Positions 1 through 13,005 of a stretch of 64,000 bases of DNA are shown here, piece by piece. Each line of letters begins with the position of its first letter. Within the stretch, counting starts at the first letter, position 1. Below the pieces are notes generated by a model that was not told the DNA's origin, searched no databases, and saw only the letters and a program-made list of their open reading frames with translations. A program made the translations under genes and the position numbers. This DNA comes from Nageia nagi (lineage: Eukaryota > Pinophyta), in the NCBI GenBank assembly GCA_050084985.1, contig JBITNC010000001.1, positions 93,000,001 to 93,064,000 of the forward strand, read 5' to 3'.

Positions 1-1533
1 TTTACCATTTTTTTAAAACAATGGAAATTATTTTTAACTACCAAGAATGATGAGTTATTTTTTCCCTAAAAATAAAAATGGAGATATTTATTAATTTTTT
101 CAATAAGGATAGGTAAAACAATAATTATTTTTTGGGCAACATTGAGTAAAATTTATTACAAGTTCCACTTATTGTGGTCCACCGCTTTGTTCGATTTCCA
201 CTTATTGTGGCCCACCACCTATGTTCCTCATAATCCTTGAGGTGTAGCTCCTTAAAAAAGCTACATCTTAAGCTAAAAGTAAAAATATACTCATATATAT
301 TCCCTATCTTATGTCTAGTGCATGTGAAATTCTTTTATTTTCTACATGACTATTCATTCAAATAAATCCAAAGTGCTCTTTTTTATAAGGACCTCTTCTT
401 TTTGAAATACAAGGTTGATACATTATTTTAATCATGTATTTATTTTTAAAAGAAAAGGAATTTTTTTGTAGTTTCCAAACGTCTATGGTTATCGTTATGG
501 ATAAAATAAAGGCATAAGTAGTATTTAAAGGATGTTATGAGATATTCTTCATGTAATAATTTGTTTATAGGTATATAGTATTATTTTACCTTAATACTTT
601 AAATAAATTGTATTGATTACTTTAAGCCTTAACTTATGCATCTCAATATCTCACTTTGGCAATGTGATAATGGTTTTATACTTGATTATGTTGTCAAGAG
701 TGAAACTTAATATGTGCCACATTATTTACTTCCATCTTAGGAAGTTTATATCCTTGTTTAAGGATTAATATCACATTGTTTTCTTTGTATCCATGTTCAT
801 AGATTAATGCTACTTTGTTACTATGACCACATGCTTGTTGATAGATATTCTTTATCAGGCAACAATATTACCTTCTATACAATAGTATTGTTGATAATGG
901 ATATTTATTTTATCCTTGTAAATATTTTTATCAATGGATGGCTAATTCATTTTTAAATGAATTCATCAACTTGTGGTTTGTAAACCTTGACTAATGTATA
1001 ATCAACTTGGTATTATGTGGTATAAAGTTTGACTAGTGGTATAATAACCTTTTTTTGTGTCTTGTGGTATGTGATTTGTAAAACTTAATGGTGTTATTGG
1101 TTTATATATTGATATATATTAATATATAATGAAAGTATTCTCTATTTTGATAGGAGAATAAAAAGACTTCATAACCATGTCTATGTGGCAAATGATTAGA
1201 TATTTTTTATGCCTTTGATAGATTTGCAATTAATTTACATAGACTTATGTGGTGACCTTACCACTTGCATTAATGATAATTAGACATATTTTGTGTCATT
1301 GATTTATTTTTCAAATAAATCTATGATGATATTACCACCCACATTAATGATGCTTAGACGTGTGTGGTGTGATGACTCATCATATTCTAAGAAAATAGGT
1401 TGATAAAGATTATGGTGAAGATTTTATTTTTGTAACAAATCTACAGTGACCTTACCACAAAATTGATTGAGTTTACTATTCCATGCCTACTTGCCTCATT
1501 TGAATGTGAAGGCATGAATTAGACATTGTAGGC
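1..1533. other. AT-rich intergenic DNA, no gene seen
   Basis: No reading frame or element is recognised here. Small local repeats are visible: a 15-bp word (ttccacttattgtgg) recurs 34 bp apart near 162 and 196, and a loosely repeated block with 'accttaccac...cattaatgat' recurs around 1,255, 1,335 and 1,450. These look like decayed repeat DNA. Confidence 0.5.
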
Positions 1534-2040
1534 ATGTATCTAGCACATATTGGTTATAAAGAGGATTATGTTCTACCTAATACTCTGCTCAATGTTCCAA
1601 CCAATTCTTTGCTTAATGTTCCACCCAATGCTTCACTCAATGTTCCACCTAATGCTCTACCTAATCCTTTGGTCAATGTTCCACCCAATGCTCTGCTCAA
1701 TGTTCCACCTAATGCTCTACCTAATCCTCTTATCCATGCTCCTTCTAATCCTTCAATCCATGGTCAACTTAATACTCTATTGTATCTTCGGAATAATGCT
1801 CCAATTCATGTTACTCCAACTAATGATAGGGAAGGATCATAATCTAGAGTTATGGCTAATCCCTATTCATTGAGTATGAAATCCAATCTTTACATGAGTA
1901 ATTATATGTTTGCCAACCAAAAATAGGATATGTTTAAAAGGAAGAGAGCAGTGTATGAAATGGCCTTTGATTTGGTAATGGAAGAGCTAAATAACCTATA
2001 AATTGAGAATAACATGTTGTTGAGCATTATTCTATGCTTT
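1534..2040 (+). pseudogene. Decayed ORF with Asn-Val-Pro-Pro repeats and a charged helical tail
   Basis: One frame runs through this stretch with only three internal stops. The first ~100 codons are a degenerate repeat reading NVPPNALLNVPPNALPNPL-like, made by a 12-bp tandem repeat. After a single TAA the same frame continues as SRVMANPYSLSMKSN and then a charged, probably helical segment (KRKRAVYEMAFDLVMEELNN). I do not recognise the protein. The frame persisting beyond the repeat suggests a once-coding sequence, perhaps a retroelement gag-like ORF, rather than pure satellite. No neighbouring pol gene can be assigned to it. Confidence 0.4.
1581..1770 (+). repeat. 12-bp minisatellite (aatgttccaccy / aatgctctacct)
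   Basis: About 15 degenerate copies of a 12-bp unit alternate between aatgttccaccc, aatgctctacct and aatcctttggtc variants, giving 24- to 36-bp higher-order periods. The unit length is a multiple of three and no indels break the phase, so the repeat is read as NVPP/NALL/NPLV peptides in the frame described for the surrounding ORF. Confidence 0.75.
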
Positions 2041-2550
2041 ATGAGGAATTAAAAATTTTCAAGTTAAATGCTATGCCTCCTAAAAATCCTTAAGTTGTTC
2101 ATAAAATAGTGTATTAAGCATTATCTCTACTAGTTGCTATCAATTATGAGTAAAAGAATATTTTAAGAAAAATATATTTGGTTGCTTTGTACTATATAAA
2201 TAAAGGTATTTATAACAAAATCATGCTTACTCAGTGTTGTTTGTTAAATATTGAATCCTTTTTTATAATGTAGTGTGCAAGGAAGTATATCATGATTATA
2301 ATAGATTTTTATAATACTTTGTTATCAATTCTCTATACTATTGTGATCAACATTTGAAGCCTTAATCTTATTCATGAAGTCAATCTTGTGAGAAACTTGT
2401 GTAATTATAAAATGATGGATTATTTTTCATGCTTCTCCTTTGAAGAGTTTTCTCCATGTTTATGGATGTTTGCAAAGATAATGTCAATCTATTTCCATCT
2501 ATGGAAAAATTTATTCCTCTTTACATTCTTTGCTAAAGAGTTCTCGTATA

Positions 2551-2812
2551 TGTAGTGGTTAAAAAGGTTCAACCTTCTCCATGATTACCAAGTATTAGAG
2601 TGGTTAAAAAGATTTTAGCTTCTCCATAATTACCAAGTCTTGGAGTGGTTAAAAAGGTTTGACCTTCTACATTATTACCAAGTATTAGAGTGGTTAAAAA
2701 TGTTCTAGCTTCTTTGTAATTGCCAAATATTAGAGTGGTTAAAAAAGTTCAACCTTCTCCTTAATTGTTAAATGTTGGAGTGGTTAAAAAGGTTCACCCT
2801 TCTTCCACATTG
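2551..2812 (+). repeat. 45-bp tandem repeat, six copies, reads as a 15-residue peptide repeat
   Basis: The word tggttaaaaa starts at 2,556, 2,601, 2,646, 2,691, 2,736 and 2,781, an exact 45-bp period with no indels. In one plus-strand frame each unit reads close to EWLKRFNLLHxYQVL. Three of the units carry an in-frame stop (TAG or TAA). Strict 3n phase and conserved amino-acid pattern suggest descent from coding sequence. No match to a named repeat family is recognised. Confidence 0.8.
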
Positions 2813-4339
2813 CAATCTTTTTCCTTTGATGGAAAATTGAATCCATGTTATTGAATGAATGTTACCTTATTCCATCATATCCATCATGACTAGTAGCATG
2901 GTTAGGATGGTATTTTTTGTGATTAATGGCTTGGGCATTTTGACTAGGTGGCATAGTCAAGTTAACATTTTCTTTATCCAGGTTATAGTATTATTGTTGG
3001 AGACCTTAAACCTCCAATTCAACATGTTTATAAATGGATAAAAATATATGCATATTAATATGGCATTTGGTGCTTGCAAACTATATATCTTGATTATTGG
3101 AATGATCCAGATGACACTTATTGTTATACATTGTGACTAGTGGATTGGTCAAGTTGGCAATTATGTTATGACCTTATTTGATTATTGCATTAATGACTAT
3201 AATTATTTCCTTAATTTATTAATGGTCATAAAAATATACTTAATAACTACCTTCATATTTTTTATAAAAAATATTGGCTTCTTATGTAAAAGTGTGTAGT
3301 AAACACTTGTTTCTACGAATTTAATGGAATAATTTTCAACAATTGACATTATTTTTTATACAAATTATTTAGAAACTTGGAGCAACTCAAAAATGAAATA
3401 AGAGTGATGAATTCATGAAGATGATCTAATCAAGATGATGAAAAATAAAAAGTTCATAATATTATGAGGGATTAGATCATGTTGTATGATATTAAAAATA
3501 TGTAAATTTTCTTTTTTATTAAGTCTCTTGTATTAGGTACACAAGAGCTAGCTATATAACTATTCCTAAAGCTTTTAGAACATTTTTTCACTACCCGCTT
3601 CACCCATTTTATGTGGTTGCTTTGCTCATTACTAAATTAATCAAATCATGACAACTAACGTCTACCAAAAATGGAATATTCCCTCAATTGGTATTCACCA
3701 ACAAATGTTGTTTAGATTCCTCTAACCTACATTTTTTATTGGTCCTAACCAATAAATTACACTAAGACTTACAATCTACTTTATTTACAACTTACCACCT
3801 TTACTTACTATTACCACATGTTGGTTACCCTTCCAACATATGTTATTGTTTCATGGATGCTTAATTACATTAAGAAAAGCATTTTTTATAATCTTATTGT
3901 TTACTTCCTTCTTCTAATGAAGTTTCCCTCAAGGGGTAGAACTATTACTATATGATATTAACTTCATATGACAACATATATGAACCTATATAATCTTCAT
4001 ATGAAAGCATCTATGAACCTATATAATTACATAGGATGGAAAATTTGACCTTATGGCCTATATTATATGATATTATTTCTTTATATGAATCTATATAATA
4101 TCTTACGATGGTAAAGTTGAATTTAAGGGGAGTGAAGTATGAATAAATACTTCATCTTTAAATATTTAAAAGATATTTTATATTATTGATGATATGGATA
4201 ATTTTTAGATGAATATATACTTGTTTAGCATTTTTGTGACTTATAGTGCATCTAACTAATCTTGTTATGAGTTGCTTGTAACTTGCAAGTTTCTTCTAGA
4301 GATTGCAGGTTACTTATGTTGGGTGTGCAAGATCGTGGA
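2813..4339. other. AT-rich DNA without recognisable genes
   Basis: Only short frames full of stops are present. Near 3,950-4,080 a short word (tatgaacctatataat) is repeated several times. Nothing can be named; this probably includes the eroded body of the LTR element whose 3' end follows. Confidence 0.5.
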
Positions 4340-4568
4340 GGCTCATCATATCATCATGTTGTTGAATGAATACTACTTTATATTAACACCATTTATGGTT
4401 GATGAATTTGTATTATAAACCATTTGTTTTAATGGTCAAGTGGTTGATCCTTGTAGAACCATCTCAATTCTATGTTCTCAAGTTCTCATCTCCAACTATA
4501 TTTTATATGAAGGAGAACTCTCTTAAATTCATTTATTCTTAATTTCCCAATATTACATTAAGGGGGAG
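4340..4568 (+). mobile_element. Internal 3' tail and polypurine tract of LTR element family X
   Basis: This stretch ends in a polypurine tract (ttaagggggag) directly before the LTR at 4,569. It is visibly homologous, in the opposite orientation, to 21,489-21,785: both contain ctcatctccaa, then ggagaactctctt, then cccaatatt and the purine tract. That shared layout defines an LTR-retrotransposon family with two copies in the window. No coding domain is readable in the tail, so whether the family is copia, gypsy or non-autonomous is unknown. Confidence 0.6.
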
Positions 4569-5067
4569 TGTTATAACATATAATTTATTATTCTATAAGT
4601 TATCTTTAGGTGGTATCTAAGTATTAATAATCATTTTATGTAATTCCCTATTTTATCACTAAATACCTAAAAGTGATAAAGTATGAAAGACTTTAACTTC
4701 ATCCAAGCATGGCACTTGTCCATGCTAATCCCATGTAAACCTTGAGTTAAATGGTGAGTTAAGTTGAGATTCTCACACATAAAAAGAAACCATGGTCTTG
4801 TTGTAAAACACACTTATAGAAATCACTCTCATGCTAGTAGTATGAGGAGATCTTAATCTTATAGGAAGCTTAAAATGCTTCTAGTTGTAGAGAGAGTTAG
4901 AGATCTTGAGATAATAGAAATTAGAGATGGTTCAAATGGATCTACTCCCTTAGTTGGAGGAACCACTATACATATTTGTGTTCTCTTGTGTTAATGATCT
5001 ATGTATTCTTAATATTAGTGGAAGATTCCATTCAAAGTGATCTTGGGTGGAGATAAAGAATTACTAC
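4569..5067 (+). mobile_element. LTR of family X (plus orientation)
   Basis: The LTR starts TGTTATAACA right after the purine tract. Its 3' part (tactccc..ttag..gaggaaccact, then gatcttgggt) aligns with the left part of the minus-strand LTR at 20,204-21,488. The end at 5,067 (..actaca) is chosen because gypsy integrase coding begins immediately after it; the boundary could be off by about 20 bp. This copy is about 499 bp against 1,285 bp for the other, so one is deleted or the other expanded. Confidence 0.55.
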
Positions 5068-6020
5068 ATTTCCTTCAATCCATTGAAAGCTATTAATGTG
5101 GCCCAAATTTTCATTGATAATATTTTCAAGCTTCATGGTATGCCATCTACCATAGTTAGTAATCGAGAACCAACCTTCACCAGTAACTTTTGGAAGGAAT
5201 TATTCAAACTTCAAGAAGCCTAACTCAATATGAATTCTACATATCACCCTTATACCAATGGTTAGATTAAAATCATTAATAAGTATCTAGAGACTTATTT
5301 ATGTTGTTTCACCTCTGCACAACCTATTCATTGGGTTAAGTAGATACACTTGGTGAAATGGTGGTTTAACACTTCATATCACACTACTATCAAAATGACC
5401 CTCTATGGAGCATTGTATGGACATGCACCATGCAATGTATCCTCTTATGTTCTAGGAACCATTAATGTTGAGACAATTGATACAAAATTAACCACTTAGA
5501 CAAATATCCTTCATCTTCTTCAAGAAAATTTGTAGACAACTCAACATTGCATGAAACAACAACATGATCAATAATGAGTCAAGAGGGAATTCTAAGAAGG
5601 GGATATGGTCTTTCTGTAACTTCAACCATGTCATCAAAAATCTCTTAAGAATAAAGGATCTCAAAAAGTTGAAATCAAAATTTTATGAGCCTTACAAAAT
5701 TATCCAATGCATTGTATCTATGATATATAAGTTGGAGTTACCCACCTCTAAAGTTCACCTAGTCTTTCATGTCTCGTGTATTAAGAAGGTGTTGGGATCA
5801 CAAGTCCAAACTCAAATATACTTACCAAAATTCATAGATGAGGGTGTCATCAAGTTGGAATCTGAAGCAATTTTAGAATGGCATACCCATCAACTTCATA
5901 ATCATATTATTACTTAAGTCCTTATCTACTGGCATGGCTTAGCACCAAAAGATACAACTTGGGAGACAACACGTCAACTTTAGTAGGAGTTTCCAAATTT
6001 TTATCTTAGAGGAAAAATCT
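5068..6020 (+). pseudogene. Ty3/gypsy integrase C-terminal half with chromodomain-like end
   Basis: The frame reads NPLKAINVAQIFIDNIF and then LHGMPSTIVSNREPTF, the integrase core. The usual catalytic aspartate of the S-D-R-D motif is replaced by Asn. It continues through NSTYHPYTNG, several stops, and then a clean stretch (5,564-5,917) with KLKSKFYEPYKIIQ, YKLELPTSKVHLVFHVSCIKK, a typical GPY/F region. At 5,930-6,000 WHGLAPKDTTWET marks a chromodomain-like tail. Frameshifts and stops make it dead. Its upstream pol is missing because family X DNA abuts it at about 5,067. The 3' LTR follows directly. Confidence 0.85.
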
Positions 6021-6035
6021 CTTTTCCAAGAGGGA

Positions 6036-6465
6036 TGGTACGTTAGGATCCCACATCCTAACCTTTAATTAGGTTTAATTATGATTAGTATTTATTTTAA
6101 TTAGCAATTTGTGTCAACTAGTGATGTGAACCATCATATTTTTGTAAGGTAAATCACCATTTTGAATTAAACCACCAATTAGGATTAGCGTAGGAAGTTT
6201 ATAAATATTTGGGAGAGGGGTAAAGAGAATCATCTTGTAAAAGTAATTATCTTTTGAGTTGTAAGGAGGAAGTACCCTTAAAGAGGCCTATGATTCATAT
6301 TGCTATTAGTAAAGTTATTTCATTATGTTATATTGTTCTTAATCTAAGTGTGTTATTCTTTTAGTTATATTGTATTGCATTTTGAATATGTTGGCTATTA
6401 TATATTTCTAGTATTTCATTGCTATTTGGGATAAAACCCTTTTTATTTTTGTTAGGTTCTTAACA
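6036..6465 (+). mobile_element. 3' LTR of the gypsy element
   Basis: After the chromodomain a purine tract (ccaagaggga) precedes TGGTACGTTAGGATCC. The right end is sharp at ttcttaaca (6,465), beyond which CACTA transposase coding on the minus strand begins. A TATA-like TATAAATA sits at 6,200-6,207. About 430 bp long; the left boundary is approximate because no second copy is present. Confidence 0.65.
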
Positions 6466-7760
6466 AAATCATGAGACTTAAATCTTATCATTTTACCATC
6501 ACTATTGAATGCTCTTCTTAGAGATGATCCATATTTAGTTTGTGTTCTAATGGTTCAAACAACATGATGTAACTTCTCCACTTCGTATTTTTTCATAATC
6601 CATGTGGGATCAAGTACATATGGTGTTCCATATTTATTCTGGCCTATCCATTAGTGAGGCTTTTTTTTATTTTTTTAAGTCATTTCTCATTGCTTCACGA
6701 TCTTATTCTTTGGTTGTTGTAATCTGATACAAAGAAGATGCAATATTCTTTACAATATGCATAGGATCCATCAAATGTATCACTAAAAAGTCCTTTCAGT
6801 ATGGAAGTATATAAAATATTGATAGCATTTTCATGTCTCCAAGCATCTTTAAAATAAATCATAATATAATTAGTAAAATAATGAAATTGAAATATTACAT
6901 ATATGCATATTTTTGCCAATAATATTCTCATCATCTGGCCCTACAACAGTACCTTCCTCATGGGTTCTTTATCTAACTTCTTCCTTTTTTTGTTGGTACT
7001 TTATCCACCAATCCATAAGAGTTGCATAATGAGGAATGGAGGTGTTATCTTTTTTACAATAATTTTTATTTATTCAAATTTTATTTTTGATTTAAAAATA
7101 TTTTCTATGACCAAAGTATTCCATCTTCTTCAAATGAGTCAAATGTCTCACTATGAGATTTTTTGCCTACCATAGACAAGTATAATAACCTTTTATTTGA
7201 AGACCTATAATAACTTTTATTAGAGAATGCATATTTAGTCATATGGTAAAAGAAAAAAAAATAATATTTTCAATATTAAATTAATATACACTAGTGATAA
7301 ATATTGTATATATGCATACCTAAATAAATAGTAATCCTTGGATAGTCATGTATAGTCTAACATAGTATGCCATATAATTTGAATGACCTTTGATGGATAC
7401 GTCTAGATATATCAATCATCTAAATTCCTTCCCATAAGAGCATCAATTCGTTAATTACTAGTTCAAGGTAGACATCCATGTTTCTCACTTGATACTTTCC
7501 AAGGACTATAAGAGTTAACATCAAATGCTCTTTTCTTGTATACATCCATGGAGGTATGTTATAATTGATTTTAACAATAGGCCAACATGAATAAGTGATG
7601 ATTATTTTCTAAATGGATTGACACCATCCATTCCCAATTTGACACTCCTATGATCAACTTGAAATTTATTAGGGTACTTTTCCTCTATATATTTCATTGC
7701 TTTACTATTTGCAAGAATGCGAACTACATCTTCACTTATGTTTATTCCATGTTAATGGTT
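6466..7760 (-). pseudogene. CACTA (En/Spm) TNP2-type transposase, decayed
   Basis: Read on the minus strand from 7,750 down: HGINISEDVVRILANSKAM, MDGVNPFRK, then after a frameshift INYNIPPWMYTRKEHLMLTL and GKYQVRNMDVYLELVINEL. This is the TNP2 signature (D-G-x-N-P-F, P-P-W, D-V-Y-L). Further down are YPRITIYL, a poorly readable stretch, and LRRAFNSDGKMIRFKSHDF (about 6,470-6,530), where the coding is cut by the gypsy LTR ending at 6,465. Many frameshifts and stops are present. The element would have moved by DNA cut-and-paste. The upstream coding piece lies beyond the telomere-like array. Confidence 0.8.
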
Positions 7761-7921
7761 TAGGGTTTTTGGTATTAATAAATAAATTAATTAAATAAAT
7801 AATAATAATATATTTAATATTAATAAAATAAGATAATAAAATAAAATAAATATAAGAAATATTTTTTTATTCCAAGAGTCCTTGGAAGCAAAGGTGAATG
7901 AAATAATGGTAATTTTTAAGT

Positions 7922-8318
7922 TTTAATTGAAGAAGGTAAACCCTAAATCCTAAACCTTAAATCATATCCCTAAAACCCCAAAACCTTGACCATAAGGTTG
8001 GTTCCCAAGTGCTTCATTGGATCAAAGAGTTTAAGTGCATCCTTGTTATAGCCATGAATTGCATAAAATCTAATCATTGTAATCTATGAAACCCTAACCT
8101 TAACCCACACCCTAAACCTACTTCCTTCACCCTTGACCCACACCCTAACCCCTTAATGCCTAACCTAACCTTGTAATACCCTAACCCTAACCCCTTAATA
8201 CCCTAACCCATACATATACTCTAATCTTAACCCCCTAATACCCTAACCCCTTAACTCTAACCCACACCCACAACCTACCCCTTAACCTTAACCCACACCC
8301 TAACCTATTAAATGATAA
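7922..8318 (+). repeat. Degenerate telomere-like array (CCCTAAA/CCCTAAC)
   Basis: Many imperfect copies of ccctaa-type words occur: cctaaatcctaaacc, then taaccctaacccc and ttaataccctaaccc. The unit is the plant-type telomere motif, strongly diverged, and the array ends in ordinary DNA on both sides, so it is interstitial and not a chromosome end. It lies exactly between two minus-strand CACTA coding pieces, the position of an intron. Confidence 0.8.
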
Positions 8319-8339
8319 GTTTTCAAATGCAATGTCATA

Positions 8340-8580
8340 GATTTCATATTTATCCATAGCATCAAGATTTAGATATTCTTCTTTAATCTATTTCAATAAT
8401 ATAATCATCATCATCATTATTGTTATCATTGTCACTTTCTTGATTATCTGTGGTCAGCATAACATTTACTTCAAGTATTTCTTTTTCTTGATGTACTAAG
8501 GAATTTCTTGTTCTTGATGAAATCTAAATGTATTGCATAACATATTCCATAATCCATAAAAAACCTCTTGGACCTATAAT
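8340..8580 (-). pseudogene. Upstream coding piece of the CACTA element, acidic tail
   Basis: Minus-strand reading gives GPRGFLWIMEYVMQYI, then after frame damage VHQEKEILEVNVMLTTDNQE followed by SDNDNNNDDDDYIIEID. The run of Asp/Asn just before the telomere-like array resembles the acidic stretch often found upstream of the TNP2 core. It is assigned to the same decayed CACTA element because strand, spacing and order fit; direct family evidence in this piece alone is weak. Confidence 0.45.
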
Positions 8581-9781
<1,201 letters not shown>

Positions 9782-9784
<3 letters not shown>

Positions 9785-10299
9785 AATCCTCAAGATATGC
9801 CTCTTTGTATGGAAGATTGGATCAGATTTGAGATGAAGCAATAAGAATATTCAATGACCTATATATTTGCTTGATTTCCTTTAGATCTGCAACTATGGAT
9901 CTCAAAGAACAATATGCATGTTGTGACCTTGATCCTCCAACACTACACACATTCATTTAGCAGTATTAAGAATATTGAAGATGATAACATGTAACATAAG
10001 CTTAGAGCATAACAAATTATAATACAGGTGGTGTTAAGATACATCATTAGTGTAGTATGATATATGGACAATCACCTATTAAAGAATCTAATAGGTAATG
10101 TCAACCCAAACTCCTCCATTTATACTTTACAATTATCACCATTGGTAGTAGATACCATCTGCATGTGAAACGTCACATTATAAGTTCAAATTTTGTATAA
10201 TATGTAAATCAAACATGGTGAATCTCTTAATTATAATTTGTACCTATTAAATGAATTCAGTTCATTAAATAGTCAAAGGATTAGGAAGTTGTACCATTG
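9782..10299. other. AT-rich DNA, no gene seen
   Basis: No coding signal or repeat boundary is recognisable between the GA tract and the tandem repeats beginning near 10,300. Confidence 0.5.
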
Positions 10300-10620
10300 C
10301 AACAAAGATAATTTGAGGTATCAATAAAGAAACTTGGTATACATGAAAACTTTTTTTTGATTAATTGAAAAAGGAACTTGATCGATACAATAACTATTCT
10401 TGGACTATTCAACAAATAAACTTGGACCAACGATAAACATTCTTTAAGTATCAACATAGAAACTTGAAAGATGTAAAAAATATTCTTTGGTGTATCTATA
10501 AGGAAAATTCGACTACATGATAAAGATTCTTTGAGGTATCGATAAAGAAATTTGAATGATACGATAAAGATTCTTTCAATAATCAATAGAGAAATTTGGA
10601 CAACTTAAATCCTTTGATTG
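10300..10620. repeat. Imperfect ~43-46-bp tandem repeat
   Basis: Six to seven degenerate units share a core like gataaagattctttgaggta followed by 'tcgataaagaaatttg'. Cores occur near 10,310, 10,399, 10,444, 10,490, 10,532 and 10,574. The open frame on the minus strand through this stretch is a by-product of the repeat and has no support as a gene. Confidence 0.65.
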
Positions 10621-10929
10621 ATCGACAAAAAAACTTAGGTGGCTTCTCAAAATAATTGATATATTCTAATTATTCTCTATTGAATGATATATTTTGATTC
10701 TCCAAAATAATATGCACAAGGAATATCAATCGATACTCTAGATGTGAGAAAACTTAGATTGCATTATTTATATATGTTTGAGGATAAGAGGCTATAATGT
10801 CAAGCCCTATATATATGATATTGTCTTGTTAACTAGAAATTTTGATGATCTTATAAAATAATAATATTTCTGGTCTAACAATTAATGTAGAAAAAAAATT
10901 ATGATCATTAAATTTTAAAAAATTGATCA

Positions 10930-11890
10930 CCCCTCAATTCCCTTTAACAATCAACACTTAGAGATTGTTCAATCTTATAAATACTTGGGTACTGACATAA
11001 ATCATAATCTAAATTGGACTTTAAGTGTTGAAAAAAGAATTTTTGCTAGGTGGAAAGCATTTTTATGGATTGAAAATAAATGTAAAAACACAAATCTTTG
11101 GAATTGGTATAAAAAGAAATTCCTTTTCTCTTACCTTGTAACTCCTGTAATACTCTATGGTTGTGAAATCTGGGGTGGAAGCATATCTAAACATACATGA
11201 AAAAGATTGAACAAATCCAAAAGTAATTTATTGTTAATAACTTCAAATTTAAAATAACATACCCTACCTTATACTCCTCATGGAAGTTAGATTATTCTCC
11301 ATTGAAAGCGAGGGTTTAAAATGTTACATATTATATAATTATAAACTAACAAAGTTAGATCCCTATAGATTGCATGTAGTCGCCCAACAAACTTGCCTAA
11401 CTCATCAATGTCTTAAAAGAGGTTGGCTAAAAGACTTTGATAAGTGGCTTGATTTCTAAGACCTACACGAGAACATAACCCCTTCTGATAGCGATAAGTT
11501 AGAAGTACAAATTGTAAAGAAAATAAATCAAAAAAATTAGGATGATGACAACATCAAAGATAAAAGAAAACTAATTTACTATAGAAATATCATTAATCCA
11601 AAACTTGAACCTCCATCCTACTCACATAAGGTTACTAGTATCAAAAAGAAAATTGCAATTGCAAAATTAAGAACTAATTTCTATTATTTACATCATGAAA
11701 CTAATAGATGGAGAACACCTAAAACACCTAGGGATAAATGATTTTGTATGTATTGCATCTAGATACAATAGAGGATGAGACTCACTTTCTCTCTTTTTTT
11801 TTTACCCATTGTACAAAGACATTAGACAAACCTACAAAGATATTTGTAACTTCAAATCAATCCACAAATTTTTAAACCAAGATAACTAAA
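10930..11890 (+). pseudogene. LINE (non-LTR retrotransposon) reverse transcriptase, C-terminal end
   Basis: An open stretch reads YKYLGTDINHNLNW, EKRIFARWKAFLWIENKCKN and LVTPVILYGCEIWGGS, which is the thumb/C-terminal region of plant LINE-type reverse transcriptases (the Y-K-Y-L-G and L-Y-G-C-E-x-W motifs). After 11,200 the homology continues with frameshifts and stops (RLAKRL, YRNIINPKL-like, then NRWRTPKTPRDK and EDETHFLSFF) to about 11,890. The catalytic core and the endonuclease domain are missing upstream, consistent with a 5'-truncated copy. No clear poly(A) tail or target duplication was found. Confidence 0.75.
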
Positions 11891-12454
11891 ATAAGCCTTG
11901 GAGACTTTATTTTACATATTAATTATGTGAGAAACAATCATTCAAATACTTAATTAATATATTCAATTACTTAAAATACCTAATTGATATGTTTTCACTT
12001 TTGGACTAGGCTAATAAGTCCTACAAACCCTTAGTTTTAAATGGATGCTAAAAGCTTATATATATATATTGAAATAATGGACTGACTATACCACCCAAAA
12101 AATAAAAATAAAAATAAATTGAATCAAGGCAATGAGGTCAAAGTTAAGTCCTGCTTTAATAGCCAAATCTAGAATTTAAAGAACCTAAGTACAGGAAATA
12201 AATTTTATTTTGACACTTCGTAATACCTAAAATTTGAATATAAATATGAAATTTGATATTAATGTTTGCAAATAAACAAAAATTGTCAATGAGATTGTAG
12301 AAAAATACATATAATAAGGGCAAAGGAATGTATAATATATAGCTTTGATCGTAATATGGTTTAATTGAGAACTAATAGTAATATACTTTGAACTTAAACC
12401 AATTTCAAAATGAGGAGCCCCTTCTTTTGGTATGTTTAGAGCTACAACTTTGGT
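11891..12454. other. AT-rich DNA, no gene seen
   Basis: No coding or repeat structure could be supported in this stretch. Confidence 0.45.
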
Positions 12455-13005
12455 TGATTTGGTCCTCAAAAAGCTCCTTGATGGTTCTACGATAGTTTGA
12501 GATTAAGTAATTCTCATCTTGCAAATATCACAAAGGAACATATACGCATCATATACTTCGAAAAAAGATAAAAATATAAATGTATACTCATCATATAAAT
12601 GTATGATGTTTACAACTATTGAAATTGGAAAAGATAAAAATATATGAACATCAAATTGCATTATTGTTTTCCATGTTTGTACAATTATCTTTTTAAATAG
12701 AAAAGCAAAAGTAAAATCAACATCTAAGCAACATTGCTTGATTTAGTCCTCAAAAAGCTCCTTGGTTCTATGATAATTTGAGATTAAGTCATTCTAATCT
12801 TGCAAATATCACAAAGGGATGCATAGTTATCATATACTTCGAAAAAGATAAAAATATAAATGTATACTCATCATATAAATGTATGATGTTTACAACTATT
12901 TCAATTGGAAAAAGATAAAAATATTTTAATGTTCAATTGCATTATTATTTTCCGTGTCACTTATCTTATTAAATAAAAAAGTAAAAGTAAAATCAACATC
13001 TAACA
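12455..13005. repeat. Tandem duplication, two copies of ~283 bp
   Basis: ggtcctcaaaaagctccttg at 12,461 recurs (with one change) at 12,744. Long shared blocks such as aaatgtatactcatcatat and gtatgatgtttacaactatt follow in the same order in both copies. The copies differ by scattered substitutions and small indels, so the duplication is not recent. Confidence 0.85.

Noticed and set aside
7922-8318. A true chromosome end
   Set aside because: The telomere motif is heavily mutated, flanked by transposon coding on both sides, and orientation-consistent with an internal array.
10281-10586. 101-codon minus-strand ORF
   Set aside because: It is produced by the ~45-bp tandem repeat, and its sequence is AT-driven Phe/Ile/Leu-rich.
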